This document shows positions 9,129 to 17,766 of a stretch of 64,000 bases of DNA, piece after piece. The DNA is from Alkalihalobacillus sp. CinArs1 (GTDB taxonomy: Bacteria > Bacillota > Bacilli > Bacillales > Guptibacillaceae): positions 1,302,001-1,366,000 of the forward strand of contig NZ_CANDOB010000001.1 of assembly GCF_947387515.1 (NCBI RefSeq), given 5' to 3'. Made by a program: the position numbers and the translations under genes. Position 1 is the stretch's first letter. Each line of letters opens with the position of its first letter. The notes beneath the pieces were generated by a model. It made no database searches. It was not told the DNA's origin and was given only the letters and a program-made list of their open reading frames with translations.

Positions 9129-10244
9129 TGCTCTCCTCGGATCATACTCTCCTAAGTCTAGCTCTGTTTCTTCCTTCGCGATCAATCGAGCTACCTCCGC
9201 TCCAAGAAATGGGCCACTCGTTAAACCGGATGCACCAAGTCCATTCACAACATAGAGCCCGTTCACATTCGGTACGGCACCAGCGATAGGAAGATTACCA
9301 GGCGTAAACGGGCGAAAGCCAACTTTCGTTTCTACGTACGCGCTCCCTTCTAATCCTGGCGCAACTTTCAGTGCTCGTTCAATAATATGATGAATCCCGC
9401 CCATCGTCACCCGTTCGTCAAACCCCGCTTCATCTTCCTGCGTTGCACCGACAACGATCCTTCCATCTTCAAAAGGCAAGAAGTATTGAACGAATGGTGG
9501 CATTACGATCGGCCAGTCACCAGTCTCTGTTCCTGGCAGCTGTAAATGAACGATCTGAGCCTTCTGAGGCGAAACATGGAATTTCATCCCGAGTGGTTCG
9601 ATCAATTCCTTCGCCCACGCTCCCCCGGTCACGATGACTTCGTCAGCAAGATGCTCTTTATCATCAACGAACACACCTTTGATTTGGGTGCCCTCCCATT
9701 TCAATGAAGCGTCGCCTCGAATCACTTGTGCACCATTTTTTTCTGCCGCTCGTATGAGAGCGTCCCTGAGCGCAGCTCCGTCGATCCTTGCTGCTCCTCC
9801 GACGTACACCGCTCCAAACCGATCAGAGAGAGGTGGAAACATCTCTTTCGTTTCTTCTTTCGATAATTTCTTTACCTCACCCATTTCAGGTGTATCTCTT
9901 CTCCGCTCGAGCGCCATATTCAACTTTTTTTCTAATTTCGTTTCACCAGAATATATATTGATTGCTCCAACTCGCTTATAGCCAGTCTCACGTTCTCCAT
10001 CTTTTCTTAGTGCTTCAATCAACGTTGGATAATACCTCGCCCCCGCTTCCACAAGTCTATAAAACGGCCCGTTCTTTCGATTCGTAAGCCAAGGACAGAC
10101 GATACCTGCCGCAGCTTCCGTTGCCTGTCCACGATCGTTTCGGTCGATCAGGGTAACGGCGAACCCTTTTTTAGTGAGGTGATAGGCCGTAGATGCTCCA
10201 ACAATACCTGCCCCGATGACAATAACTGATTTCATGACATACAC
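9120..10244 (-). CDS. FAD-dependent amino-acid oxidase/dehydrogenase (DAO family, glycine-oxidase/DadA-like)
   Basis: 374 residues from the first ATG, or 371 from the ATG three codons later; either has an AAGG upstream. The N-terminal FAD dinucleotide motif VIVIGAGIVGAS is followed by TLIDRND for the adenosine ribose. The GVFVDD and VIVTGGAW segments and the C-terminal GFRPFTPGNLPIAG and GLGASGLTSGP stretches are typical of the DAO superfamily (ThiO, DadA, SoxB). It would oxidise a small amino acid to an imino acid. There is no thiamine gene cluster nearby, so a ThiO role has no support here. The last codons overlap a family A repeat. Confidence 0.85.
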   Translation of the reverse strand: MYVMKSVIVIGAGIVGASTAYHLTKKGFAVTLIDRNDRGQATEAAAGIVCPWLTNRKNGPFYRLVEAGARYYPTLIEALRKDGERETGYKRVGAINIYSGETKLEKKLNMALERRRDTPEMGEVKKLSKEETKEMFPPLSDRFGAVYVGGAARIDGAALRDALIRAAEKNGAQVIRGDASLKWEGTQIKGVFVDDKEHLADEVIVTGGAWAKELIEPLGMKFHVSPQKAQIVHLQLPGTETGDWPIVMPPFVQYFLPFEDGRIVVGATQEDEAGFDERVTMGGIHHIIERALKVAPGLEGSAYVETKVGFRPFTPGNLPIAGAVPNVNGLYVVNGLGASGLTSGPFLGAEVARLIAKEETELDLGEYDPRRAFE

Positions 10245-10326
10245 CTTTTCTTCTTCTGTCTGTGTAGCTATTTTACAGGATAACCTTCATCCCCTCAATT
10301 CACCCTAATCATCCATAAATTGGTTC

Positions 10327-10342
10327 AATCAAACGTTTGATT
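10327..10342. promoter_or_regulatory. AATCAAACGTTTGATT palindrome, copy 1
   Basis: A perfect 16 bp palindrome, preceded by TTC and followed by AAC, about 120 bp before the metallophosphatase start. The same CAAACGTTTG core, always preceded by AAT, recurs at 36229, 40593, 44388 and 44996. A central CG within a symmetric AT-rich site is typical of TetR or LacI operators. The regulator is not identified. Confidence 0.5.
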
Positions 10343-10459
10343 AACTAAAATTCAGAAGGATTTACATTTTAATAGGCGTTTTGTAATCGCTTGTTAACAC
10401 AGGATTTACACATGTTCGTTACAATGAGGCTGACTTCATAAAAGGAGGCAATACATTAG

Positions 10460-12232
10460 ATGCACAAGCTAAAAGCAGTTTTTGCAATCATCATGATGCT
10501 AGTATTGATCGCACCATTTTCTGCTTTATCAGCAGCAGAAAGTTCAATAGATACAGTCGGAAAGCGTGACGGAGGGATTGGCAACACGACGAATTTTACC
10601 GACCTTGCACCGAACGTTTCGGTTGATAAAAAGATCAACGATATCATCTATCCCCTTTTCGCTACACCCGCAATAAAGAAAAAGGGTCAGGTCTTAACGA
10701 TGCAGATCGATACCCACGGGAAAGAAGCTGCTAGTTGGGATGTCCTATTAAAACCAAACAGTAATTCAGCGATAACAGAAACTCATAACCTACCAGTGAA
10801 AGATATCTCGATCGGGAAATCACATTGGAAGGATAGTGAGAAAATCTATGATGTGACTGTTACGATTCCTGAAGACATACCCGAAGAGCTCTATGATTTA
10901 CAGGTTGAGTATACAGCGAATGGTCAGCGTCATTCCGATGAGCAGCCCCATTCAGTCAACGTTGTCGATGAGTTTGAAAAAGACTTTGAGTTTTTACACC
11001 TGACAGACACACATATCGGTTCGCCTCGTAATCTAGGTAACCAAGATGATGTTTCCACAGTAGACCCTGGTCGAACGAAGGAAGCTGGCATGTGGAGCCC
11101 TAAGGAAGAGGATCGCTGGCTTTACCTTCAAAAAGCGATTAAAGAAGTGAATTTGAAGAATCCAGATTTCGTAGTCGTGACGGGAGATTTGATGTATGGG
11201 CAGATGAACCCGCAAGAATACATCTATGAATATGAAGAAACGTACCGCATGCTTCAACAGCTGGAAGTCCCAGTGTACCTTGTTCCAGGTAATCACGATT
11301 ACTACGCGCAAGATGCGACACTAGCAGACGGAGCGAAATATTGGGAACAGTATTTTGGACCACAATACTTCTCATTCGACTACGGTCCTTACGCTCACTT
11401 CATCGGATACAACTCATTCGACTGGCACAAGTTTGACCGTCAAGGACACGGAACGGTGTCGGTTCCAACTTGGGGCGGACAAATTCGTGAGAAGCAGCTC
11501 GATTGGGTAAAGCAAGATCTTGAGAAAAATGCTCAAACCGCACAGCCAAACCAAATTAGAGGGCTATTCTCTCACCATAATCCGCTATGGCGAGACCGTG
11601 ACATCTGGCCAAAAGAAGATCCTGATGTACAAAAGTACTGGGAGCAATATGACGCGAAACACAACCCTCAGTCGTTAGAAACACTAGTACTTGGAGAAAA
11701 GCTAGGCATTCAATATGATCAGCAGTGGCACGGCGAAAACGCCCATGAACTGATCGATGTGATGAAGCAGCACAACGTGGACATTAGCTTACATGGTCAT
11801 ACTCACATCGATAACGTTACGGAAGAAGACGGTATCCTTTATACAACATCGACTTCTCTCGAGCTTAGCGGTAAGCCATACGTCGGCTTCCGTCCACTTG
11901 AAGTAAAAGATGGCGAGATTGTGAATTATAACTACCAGGATCCTCATCACTCTGTACCTGTTTACGAGAATGGTGATACGGAGAGCGGTGTGATGTCTCT
12001 TGAATCCAGCTATAAAAATAGCAATGATGGGCATGCATCCGATCAAACAGCGACGATCACAAATCGTCTTGATAAAGCAATGACAGTAACGGTTCCATTT
12101 TATTTAGTAAAAGGGGACTACAGCGTTTCTGAAGGAACTGTAACGCAAAACACTGCATCTGGAGACAAACAGCACATTGAAGTTGAAATCACGGTACCTG
12201 CGAAGAGCTCAAAGGAGATCGTCGTAAAATAA
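10460..12232 (+). CDS. Secreted calcineurin-like metallophosphoesterase
   Basis: 590 residues with a Sec signal peptide (residues 1-25, cleavage near ALSAA). An N-terminal beta-rich domain (about 60-170) precedes the metallophosphoesterase domain with all metal motifs: Asp183-x-His185 (LTDTHIG), Gly-Asp at 242-243, GNHD at 277-280, His372 in SHHNPLW, and GHTH at 446-449. A C-terminal beta domain (about 490-590) may bind the wall or substrate. It would act outside the cell on phosphate esters or phosphodiesters. AAAGGAGG is 11 bp before the ATG and an in-frame TAG directly precedes it, which fixes the start. A bidirectional terminator follows. Confidence 0.9.
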   Translation: MHKLKAVFAIIMMLVLIAPFSALSAAESSIDTVGKRDGGIGNTTNFTDLAPNVSVDKKINDIIYPLFATPAIKKKGQVLTMQIDTHGKEAASWDVLLKPNSNSAITETHNLPVKDISIGKSHWKDSEKIYDVTVTIPEDIPEELYDLQVEYTANGQRHSDEQPHSVNVVDEFEKDFEFLHLTDTHIGSPRNLGNQDDVSTVDPGRTKEAGMWSPKEEDRWLYLQKAIKEVNLKNPDFVVVTGDLMYGQMNPQEYIYEYEETYRMLQQLEVPVYLVPGNHDYYAQDATLADGAKYWEQYFGPQYFSFDYGPYAHFIGYNSFDWHKFDRQGHGTVSVPTWGGQIREKQLDWVKQDLEKNAQTAQPNQIRGLFSHHNPLWRDRDIWPKEDPDVQKYWEQYDAKHNPQSLETLVLGEKLGIQYDQQWHGENAHELIDVMKQHNVDISLHGHTHIDNVTEEDGILYTTSTSLELSGKPYVGFRPLEVKDGEIVNYNYQDPHHSVPVYENGDTESGVMSLESSYKNSNDGHASDQTATITNRLDKAMTVTVPFYLVKGDYSVSEGTVTQNTASGDKQHIEVEITVPAKSSKEIVVK

Positions 12233-12238
12233 GCAGAA

Positions 12239-12275
12239 AGAGCTTATAAGGCATTCGCCTATAAGCTCTTTTTCT
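12239..12275. terminator. Bidirectional terminator between metallophosphatase and DoxX-like gene
   Basis: AGAGCTTATAAGGC pairs with GCCTATAAGCTCT across a 4-base loop, followed by TTTTTCT on the plus strand. The minus strand also has a short T run. The two flanking genes converge here. Confidence 0.9.
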
Positions 12276-12280
12276 TTGTA

Positions 12281-12667
12281 CTATGATTTTTTCGAAGCCG
12301 CAGCCCAAAGAACCCACCAGATCAAAAGCGGTTGAAAGAGAAGTCTGATCCACAGTAGTGTCTCATTCGCTTCTTGCTGACCTGGAGCTGGTATCCCAGC
12401 GATGGCGGCATAAATATTCGCTGGAAAAATCGCCACCAGATAAACCGCTGTCCAAAAGCGTGCTTGCTTTCGTGTAGCAGGCAGCAGAAGGAGAACCGCA
12501 AGAAGAATTTCTATGATCCCCGTTACATAGATAATTCCTAAGCGAAACGGCACCCACTCTGGCAGCATGGCGGCAAACCCTTCCCCTTGAGCAAAGTGAG
12601 CAACACCAGCGAATATGAAAAAGAGTGCAAATAAGACAAGTGCAATGATGCGTATGATGTGCTTCAT
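12281..12667 (-). CDS. DoxX/MauE-like four-helix membrane protein
   Basis: 128 residues with four predicted membrane helices (about 5-23, 45-63, 70-88 and 105-122). The FAGVAHF motif after helix 1 and GIIEILLAVLLLLP in helix 2 are typical of small DoxX-family proteins. Members have been linked to quinone or thiol redox but the biochemical role is not settled. It stands alone, converging on the metallophosphatase. Confidence is high for family and low for function. Confidence 0.8.
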   Translation of the reverse strand: MKHIIRIIALVLFALFFIFAGVAHFAQGEGFAAMLPEWVPFRLGIIYVTGIIEILLAVLLLLPATRKQARFWTAVYLVAIFPANIYAAIAGIPAPGQQEANETLLWIRLLFQPLLIWWVLWAAASKKS

Positions 12668-12748
12668 AATGATCTCCTTTTTTGGTGATACACCTATTGT
12701 AACGCTTGGAGATCTAGTAATCAGCTAATGAGGCTTGCCTATTCCCTC

Positions 12749-12940
12749 TCACGACTTATCCTTAGTTTCTGGAATACTAATAAAAAAATTCAACAGTTGG
12801 TTAACACATTCTTCACTAGTAAACTTTCCGTTCCCCGTCTTGACCATCTGCAGGTTAGCATACGTGATCATGAGCGCACTCTTTGCGTCTGATCCGTCTA
12901 ACTCCGTAATCCGTTTCTTCATTTGTTCCAAACTTAGCAT
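12749..12940 (-). CDS. Small conserved-looking protein downstream of the S9 peptidase
   Basis: 63 residues from the ATG at 12938-12940, chosen because GGAAGGAAG lies just upstream. The longer frame starting at 12973 would overlap the end of the peptidase gene. The product is charged and mostly helical, beginning MLSLEQMKKRITELDGSDAK, with no signal peptide, metal motif or membrane segment. Its start lies 14 bp after the peptidase stop, so the two are likely co-transcribed. I do not recognise the family. Confidence 0.6.
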   Translation of the reverse strand: MLSLEQMKKRITELDGSDAKSALMITYANLQMVKTGNGKFTSEECVNQLLNFFISIPETKDKS

Positions 12941-12954
12941 GGCGTTCTTCCTTC

Positions 12955-14745
12955 CTAACGTGTTGAAATGCATTCATCAAAAAACGTTAACACTTTTCGA
13001 TAAACGCTCATCTCATTTTCTTTTTTTGAGAATCCGTGTCCTTCATCATCTAAAACGAGGTAATCTACCTTTCTACCTTTTTGCTTTAACGCCTCGACGA
13101 TCTGATCGGATTCTGCTTTCACGACGCGTGGATCCATCGCTCCCTGAATGACGAGCATCGGTTTTGTCATCGTAGAAAGATACGTATGAGGGGATGCCTC
13201 AATCAACTTATCTTTGTCTGTGATCGGGTCACCGACTAGCTTCTTCGTCGCTGGTTTCCAGTGCTCAGGCACTGTATCGAGGAAACTGAACAAATTACTA
13301 GGACCAAAAATATCGACGACTGCTTTAAAATAGTCTGGGTGTCTTCCGTGTAGAAGAAGCGCCATGTAACCGCCGTAGCTACCGCCCATCAATAGGATCT
13401 TATCCCGGTCGACATGGCCTTCATTGACTAACCATTCGATTCCATGAACATTATCGAGACGTGGACCATTTCCCCAATCACCTTCTACCATTCGCTTAAA
13501 AGTGAGCCCGTACCCTGTTGAACCACGGAAGTTCGGCGCAAAAATACTATACCCTCTGTGAAGCAGGAATTGAAACAGTGAGCGGAAAGATGCTCGTTCA
13601 GCAACTTGAGGACCTCCGTGCGGCCAAAAGATCACATGACCGTTACTATTTTCCTCTTTTGCTTTAAAATACTGTGCCTCGATTTCAAGCCCGTCAAATG
13701 ACGAGTACGTTACAACGTTTGGTTCTACCATATCTTCTTTTGCTACACCAGGTACGGTGTAGTTTGTAAGGCTCGTCCACCCTCGGTCTGTTTTTTTATA
13801 AATATTAGACGGAACTGTAGGAGAGCTCCCCTGAACATAGACGCCCCCTTTACCACCAACGATCACCTTCTCAATCACGTTTACAGGCGTTTCGATTTTC
13901 TCGAGTTTTTCAGAATCAATCTGAAACTGATAGAAATAATCTTGAACACCTTTTTCGCTCGTGAGATAGAGTGTGTGACTCTCACGGTCAAATACGATGT
14001 CCGTAAAACTTTCACTCTCTAACTGAAGCACTTTTTGAAACGCCTTCGACTCAAGATCGAACTTCGCCAAGTATGAAAAATCTTCGCCGTAGTTCGTTAC
14101 TAAATACACAACGGTTTCTGAAGTGAAAACCGCACCATCAAAGGTATGCTCGGTGTCTTTGTCAGGCGTTAATAGAATGTGTTCATCGTCACGCTTCACG
14201 TAAGGCAGTGAGTATGTATTCGTATAAAATTCTCCATAGAGAAAGCTTTTCTCTTCGGGACTTTTATCGAAAAGAAACACCATGGCGTCCTTACCCTCTA
14301 GAACCGTTTCTTCTTCTCCTGTTTCAAGGTTATAAGAGTAAGCATTCAAAAACGTTTCGTTTTCTTTGTTCGATGTATAATAAAGGCGCTTGCTATCGTC
14401 GGATAGAAACGGCATATCATGGCGATGCCCTTCTGCTTCTCTTAGAGCTTTCACCTTTCCACCATATGTAGGAATCGCATAGATCTGTCCGTTCTCATCA
14501 CCGTCTCGATCCATTACTGCCACGATAAAAGATCCGCTTTTATCATAAAAGACCTCCTGACAGCCCTGGTTCTCAAATGATATTGGGTACGGAAAAGTGT
14601 GTGGAAGATCCATCGCCCATAAATTAAACGTTCCATTTAAGTTTGTACTGAATACCATCTGCTTTTCATCTGGACTAACAGCAAATGTCTGAATGCCTAG
14701 CGTTTGAAAAAATTGTTCTACATTTGGCTTTTCAAATTCAATCAT
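12955..14745 (-). CDS. S9-family prolyl-oligopeptidase-like peptidase
   Basis: 596 residues from the ATG at 14743-14745, which has TTGGAGGG 9 bp upstream; the frame is open to 14826 but lacks such a site. A beta-propeller of about 330 residues with repeated blades (for example AVSPDEKQMVFSTN) precedes the alpha/beta-hydrolase domain. The catalytic triad is Ser456 in GGSYGGYMA, Asp538 in QGAMDPRV and His570 in DDEGHGF. No signal peptide, so cytoplasmic. It is closest in layout to acylaminoacyl-peptidase/YuxL-type enzymes that trim short peptides. Confidence 0.92.
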   Translation of the reverse strand: MIEFEKPNVEQFFQTLGIQTFAVSPDEKQMVFSTNLNGTFNLWAMDLPHTFPYPISFENQGCQEVFYDKSGSFIVAVMDRDGDENGQIYAIPTYGGKVKALREAEGHRHDMPFLSDDSKRLYYTSNKENETFLNAYSYNLETGEEETVLEGKDAMVFLFDKSPEEKSFLYGEFYTNTYSLPYVKRDDEHILLTPDKDTEHTFDGAVFTSETVVYLVTNYGEDFSYLAKFDLESKAFQKVLQLESESFTDIVFDRESHTLYLTSEKGVQDYFYQFQIDSEKLEKIETPVNVIEKVIVGGKGGVYVQGSSPTVPSNIYKKTDRGWTSLTNYTVPGVAKEDMVEPNVVTYSSFDGLEIEAQYFKAKEENSNGHVIFWPHGGPQVAERASFRSLFQFLLHRGYSIFAPNFRGSTGYGLTFKRMVEGDWGNGPRLDNVHGIEWLVNEGHVDRDKILLMGGSYGGYMALLLHGRHPDYFKAVVDIFGPSNLFSFLDTVPEHWKPATKKLVGDPITDKDKLIEASPHTYLSTMTKPMLVIQGAMDPRVVKAESDQIVEALKQKGRKVDYLVLDDEGHGFSKKENEMSVYRKVLTFFDECISTR

Positions 14746-14837
14746 TTCGTGATCCCTCCAAGTATAATTGCTGCAACCTGTATACCTATTTCGAAACTGA
14801 GAGAGAAACTCCTTTTCCGTTAACAAATATATCCAAA

Positions 14838-14873
14838 TAAAAGATGAACTTCCTAATGTGGAAGTTCATCTTC
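14838..14873 (-). terminator. Terminator of the cysQ-like gene
   Basis: AGATGAACTTCC and GGAAGTTCATCT form a perfect 12 bp stem with a 6-base loop. On the minus strand it is followed by TTTTATTT. It lies in the 173 bp between the cysQ-like stop and the peptidase start. Confidence 0.85.
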
Positions 14874-14918
14874 TAAGTGTTAGATCAAAGCTTCAGTTAC
14901 TCTTTCGTGTAGAGGCAA

Positions 14919-15767
14919 CTACCTCAATCCCTGCCTCCAGACAATAAACCAGGGGTTCGTTAAGTCCTTCTTGTTATATTCAAGGTGCCTGTCACCTGTC
15001 GAATTTGTCGAATGAACCACTTTGCCACCTGCACCCTGAACAACGGCATGACCTGCTGCGGTATCCCACTCCATCGTTGGAGCGAAGCGTGGATAGACAT
15101 CCGCCGCTCCTTCAGCAACGAGACAAAGCTTCAGTGAACTACCTGCTGATGCGACAGCCACTTTTCCATACTGCTCCTTCAAACCATCTAGGAACTCCTT
15201 CGTTTCAGGTGATGGATGGGAGCGGCTCGCTACTGCTGTGATCGTCCCTTCCTTTCGTACGTGTAAAGGAAGACGGTGACCACTTTCGCTTTCGATCAAA
15301 GACTTATAGGAAGAATAGCTCCCCTCTGAAACCTTCTCGATCTTATAAGACCCTCTATCTCCATCCCCAACATACACTGTGTCACTCACTGGTACATAAA
15401 CGACGCCAAAAACAGGTTTCCCCTTATGAATAAGAGCGATGTTTACCGTAAATTCTCCGTTTCGTTTAATAAACTCCTTCGTGCCATCGAGCGGGTCGAC
15501 AAGCCAGAAACGTTCCCATTTCTGACGCTCATCGTACCCGAGATGACTTCCTTCTTCACTCAGAATCGGGTAATCTACGATAAGCGCGTTCAATCCCTTT
15601 ACGATCGTGTCATGCGACAACTTGTCAGCGACCGTTAAAGGCGATGCATCGCTCTTTTTCTCAATTTGAAAATCACTGCTTCCATAAACCTTCATAATCG
15701 CTTTTCCAGCATTCACTGAGGTATGAATAACGTTAAGTAAGTCCGTATCACTTACCAATGCGCCCAC
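14919..15767 (-). CDS. cysQ: CysQ-like 3'(2'),5'-bisphosphate nucleotidase (inositol-monophosphatase family)
   Basis: 282 residues. Family motifs are present: ILSEEG (about 74-79) with the metal-binding Glu, LVDPLDGTKEF (about 90-100), and MEWDTAAGHAV near residue 232. This is the Li+-sensitive phosphatase fold; CysQ members remove the 3'-phosphate from PAP, a by-product of sulfate assimilation, though inositol phosphatase activity cannot be excluded. The C-terminal segment encoding STGDRHLEY is exactly a family A intergenic repeat, so the repeat has been incorporated into the coding sequence a few residues before the end. It lies upstream of no other gene in its direction and has its own terminator. 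Confidence 0.85.
   Translation of the reverse strand: MGALVSDTDLLNVIHTSVNAGKAIMKVYGSSDFQIEKKSDASPLTVADKLSHDTIVKGLNALIVDYPILSEEGSHLGYDERQKWERFWLVDPLDGTKEFIKRNGEFTVNIALIHKGKPVFGVVYVPVSDTVYVGDGDRGSYKIEKVSEGSYSSYKSLIESESGHRLPLHVRKEGTITAVASRSHPSPETKEFLDGLKEQYGKVAVASAGSSLKLCLVAEGAADVYPRFAPTMEWDTAAGHAVVQGAGGKVVHSTNSTGDRHLEYNKKDLTNPWFIVWRQGLR
14984..15003 (-). repeat. Family A repeat, copy 2, inside the cysQ-like coding sequence
   Basis: On the minus strand TTCGACA is followed directly by GGTGACAGGCACC. It lacks the CCGGGT stem of the full element. It is translated in frame as FDR-like codons STGDRHL near the C-terminus, a truncated copy tolerated within a gene. Confidence 0.75.
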
Positions 15768-15823
15768 TCCTTTCCGAAGTCATGGTGAGGCACACCTCAT
15801 CCCTACTACTGTATGCAAAGGGG

Positions 15824-16927
15824 CTACGCGCGTTCTAACATGCGATTCAACGCATCCTTTGCAAACTTCGCCGTCTTTTCATCCACTGATATTTGGTTCG
15901 TTTTCCTACCGGCGAGAACTTCTTCAAGAGACCAAAGAAGGTGAGGTAGGTCGATGCGATTCATCGTAAGACATGGGCACATATTCGGATTCAGTGACAC
16001 GATGTTTTTATCAGGATGGTCCTGAATAATACGATTCACGAGATTCATCTCTGTACCGATTGCCCATGACGAGCCTGATGGTGCTCGCTCAATCGTCTCG
16101 ATGATCATCTTCGTAGATCCTGCGAAATCAGATTTCTGTACGACTTCAAATGTGCACTCAGGGTGAACGATGACGTTCACACCTGGCATGTCACGACGTA
16201 CTTGTGCAATATTATCGAACGTGAACTTTTCATGAACAGAACAATGCCCTTTCCATAGAATCACCTTCACATTCTCGTAATCTCCGTCATACTCAAGACG
16301 ATCTGAGATCGGATCCCACACCGCCATCGCTTCTAGTGGAATGCCAAGGTCGTACGATGTATTTCGTCCTAAATGCTGGTCAGGTAAAAAGAGAATGCGC
16401 TCTTTTTGCGTGAACGCCCACTCGACCATAGCCGTGGCATTTGATGACGTTACAGTCGCTCCGCCGTTCTCCCCAACAAACGACTTGATCGCTGCGGTCG
16501 AATTCACGTACGTTAACGGAAGGATGGTCTCACCGAATGACTCCGTCAACATTTTCCATGCGCGCTCGGTCTGATGGATGTCGGCCATATCAGCCATCGA
16601 ACAGCCTGCCCTCATGTCTGGAAGAATGACCGTTTGATGTTCCTCTGTTAAAATATCTGCCGTCTCCGCCATGAAATGGACCCCGCAAAAGACGATCGTC
16701 TCTGCTTTCTTATTTTTCGCGGCTAGCTGAGCAAGCTGCAGCGAATCCCCCGTATCATCCGCAAATTGAACGACCTCATCTTTTTGATAGTGATGAGCAG
16801 GCAAATAAAGACGGTCGCCGAGCTCCTTCTTGATCTCACGCACGCGCTGAACCATCTCTTCTTCTGATAGCGCGTGATACCTCTCTGGAAGGCCAACCGG
16901 CTTCGTTAATGCATCTAGTATACTCAT
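15824..16927 (-). CDS. nadA: Quinolinate synthase (NadA)
   Basis: 367 residues, matching the long Bacillus form. NadA condenses iminoaspartate with dihydroxyacetone phosphate to quinolinate, using a [4Fe-4S] cluster. The three cluster ligands are visible at positions shifted by one from B. subtilis: Cys109 (RAGCSMAD), Cys229 (KGHCSVHE) and Cys319 (second Cys of NMCPCLTMN). HPEC and PAHHYQ motifs are also present. It overlaps nadC by 4 bp (ATGA), the end of a nadB-nadC-nadA operon. The neighbouring nifS-type desulfurase would supply sulfur for the cluster. Confidence 0.97.
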   Translation of the reverse strand: MSILDALTKPVGLPERYHALSEEEMVQRVREIKKELGDRLYLPAHHYQKDEVVQFADDTGDSLQLAQLAAKNKKAETIVFCGVHFMAETADILTEEHQTVILPDMRAGCSMADMADIHQTERAWKMLTESFGETILPLTYVNSTAAIKSFVGENGGATVTSSNATAMVEWAFTQKERILFLPDQHLGRNTSYDLGIPLEAMAVWDPISDRLEYDGDYENVKVILWKGHCSVHEKFTFDNIAQVRRDMPGVNVIVHPECTFEVVQKSDFAGSTKMIIETIERAPSGSSWAIGTEMNLVNRIIQDHPDKNIVSLNPNMCPCLTMNRIDLPHLLWSLEEVLAGRKTNQISVDEKTAKFAKDALNRMLERA

Positions 16928-17766
16928 AGCTTTTCCCCCTTCATTCGAAGACTAATATCTAGACTTTTAACAGAGTGCGTGAGACATCCGAGTGAAATCA
17001 TATCGACGCCACAATCCTTATAATCAATAAGGTTATCGAGCGTAATACCACCCGACACTTCTGTCACGATCGACTTTGGCACGAGTCGATTATAAAAAGT
17101 CGCTTCATCTGGTGAACAGTTATCAAACATGATGATGTCTGCGTTCGCCTCAACTGCTTCCCTAACCTCTTCTTCGGTACTCGTCTCCACTTCGATCTTC
17201 GTCATATGACCGACCTTTTTTCGCACTGCTTCAACGGCGTGTTGAATACTTCCGCACTGTGCAATATGGTTATCTTTCAACATGACTCCGCCATCAAGCG
17301 TGATGCGATGATTTACCCCTCCGCCACAGCGAACGGCATATTTCTCGAGCATCCGCAGCCCTGGCGTCGTTTTCCGAGTATCACAGACGCGGGTAGGTGA
17401 ATCACTGAGCAAGTAAACGGCATGACTCGTCATCGTTGCTATTCCACTCATCCGCTGAATCAAGTTCAGTATGACGCGTTCACCCGTGAGAATCGCTTTT
17501 ACCTGACCCTTAACCCGTGCAATCACATCTCCACTTTGTACGCGTTCCCCATCTTGCACGTACAGCTCAATAGAACAACTTCCGTCTAACATGTGAAAGC
17601 CTAGCTCGATCACATCTTGACCACAAAATACGCCATCTTCCTTCGCTATGAACTCTGCAACACCTTTTTCCGTTGAATCGAATAGCAGCTCACTCGATAG
17701 GTCTCCTACACCGATATCTTCATTAAAAAATTGCTCGAGATTTTTTCTCAGTAGTAATCCATTCAT
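16924..17766 (-). CDS. nadC: Nicotinate-nucleotide pyrophosphorylase, carboxylating (NadC)
   Basis: 280 residues from the ATG at 17764-17766, which gives the family-like start [19 protein letters not shown]; a TTG two codons upstream is an alternative. NadC converts quinolinate and PRPP to nicotinate mononucleotide. Core motifs are [22 protein letters not shown] and the C-terminal ISLGCLTHS phosphate-binding loop. It overlaps the end of nadB by more than 40 bp and the start of nadA by 4 bp, so the three genes are tightly coupled. Confidence 0.97.
   Translation of the reverse strand: MNGLLLRKNLEQFFNEDIGVGDLSSELLFDSTEKGVAEFIAKEDGVFCGQDVIELGFHMLDGSCSIELYVQDGERVQSGDVIARVKGQVKAILTGERVILNLIQRMSGIATMTSHAVYLLSDSPTRVCDTRKTTPGLRMLEKYAVRCGGGVNHRITLDGGVMLKDNHIAQCGSIQHAVEAVRKKVGHMTKIEVETSTEEEVREAVEANADIIMFDNCSPDEATFYNRLVPKSIVTEVSGGITLDNLIDYKDCGVDMISLGCLTHSVKSLDISLRMKGEKL

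Noticed and set aside
14984-15003. GGTGCCTGTCACC read as a separate intergenic regulatory site
   Set aside because: It lies inside the cysQ-like coding sequence and is a truncated family A repeat.
15776-15802. GTGAGGCACACCTCA dyad after nadA as a terminator
   Set aside because: The stem is short and no T run follows on the minus strand, so it is not convincing.
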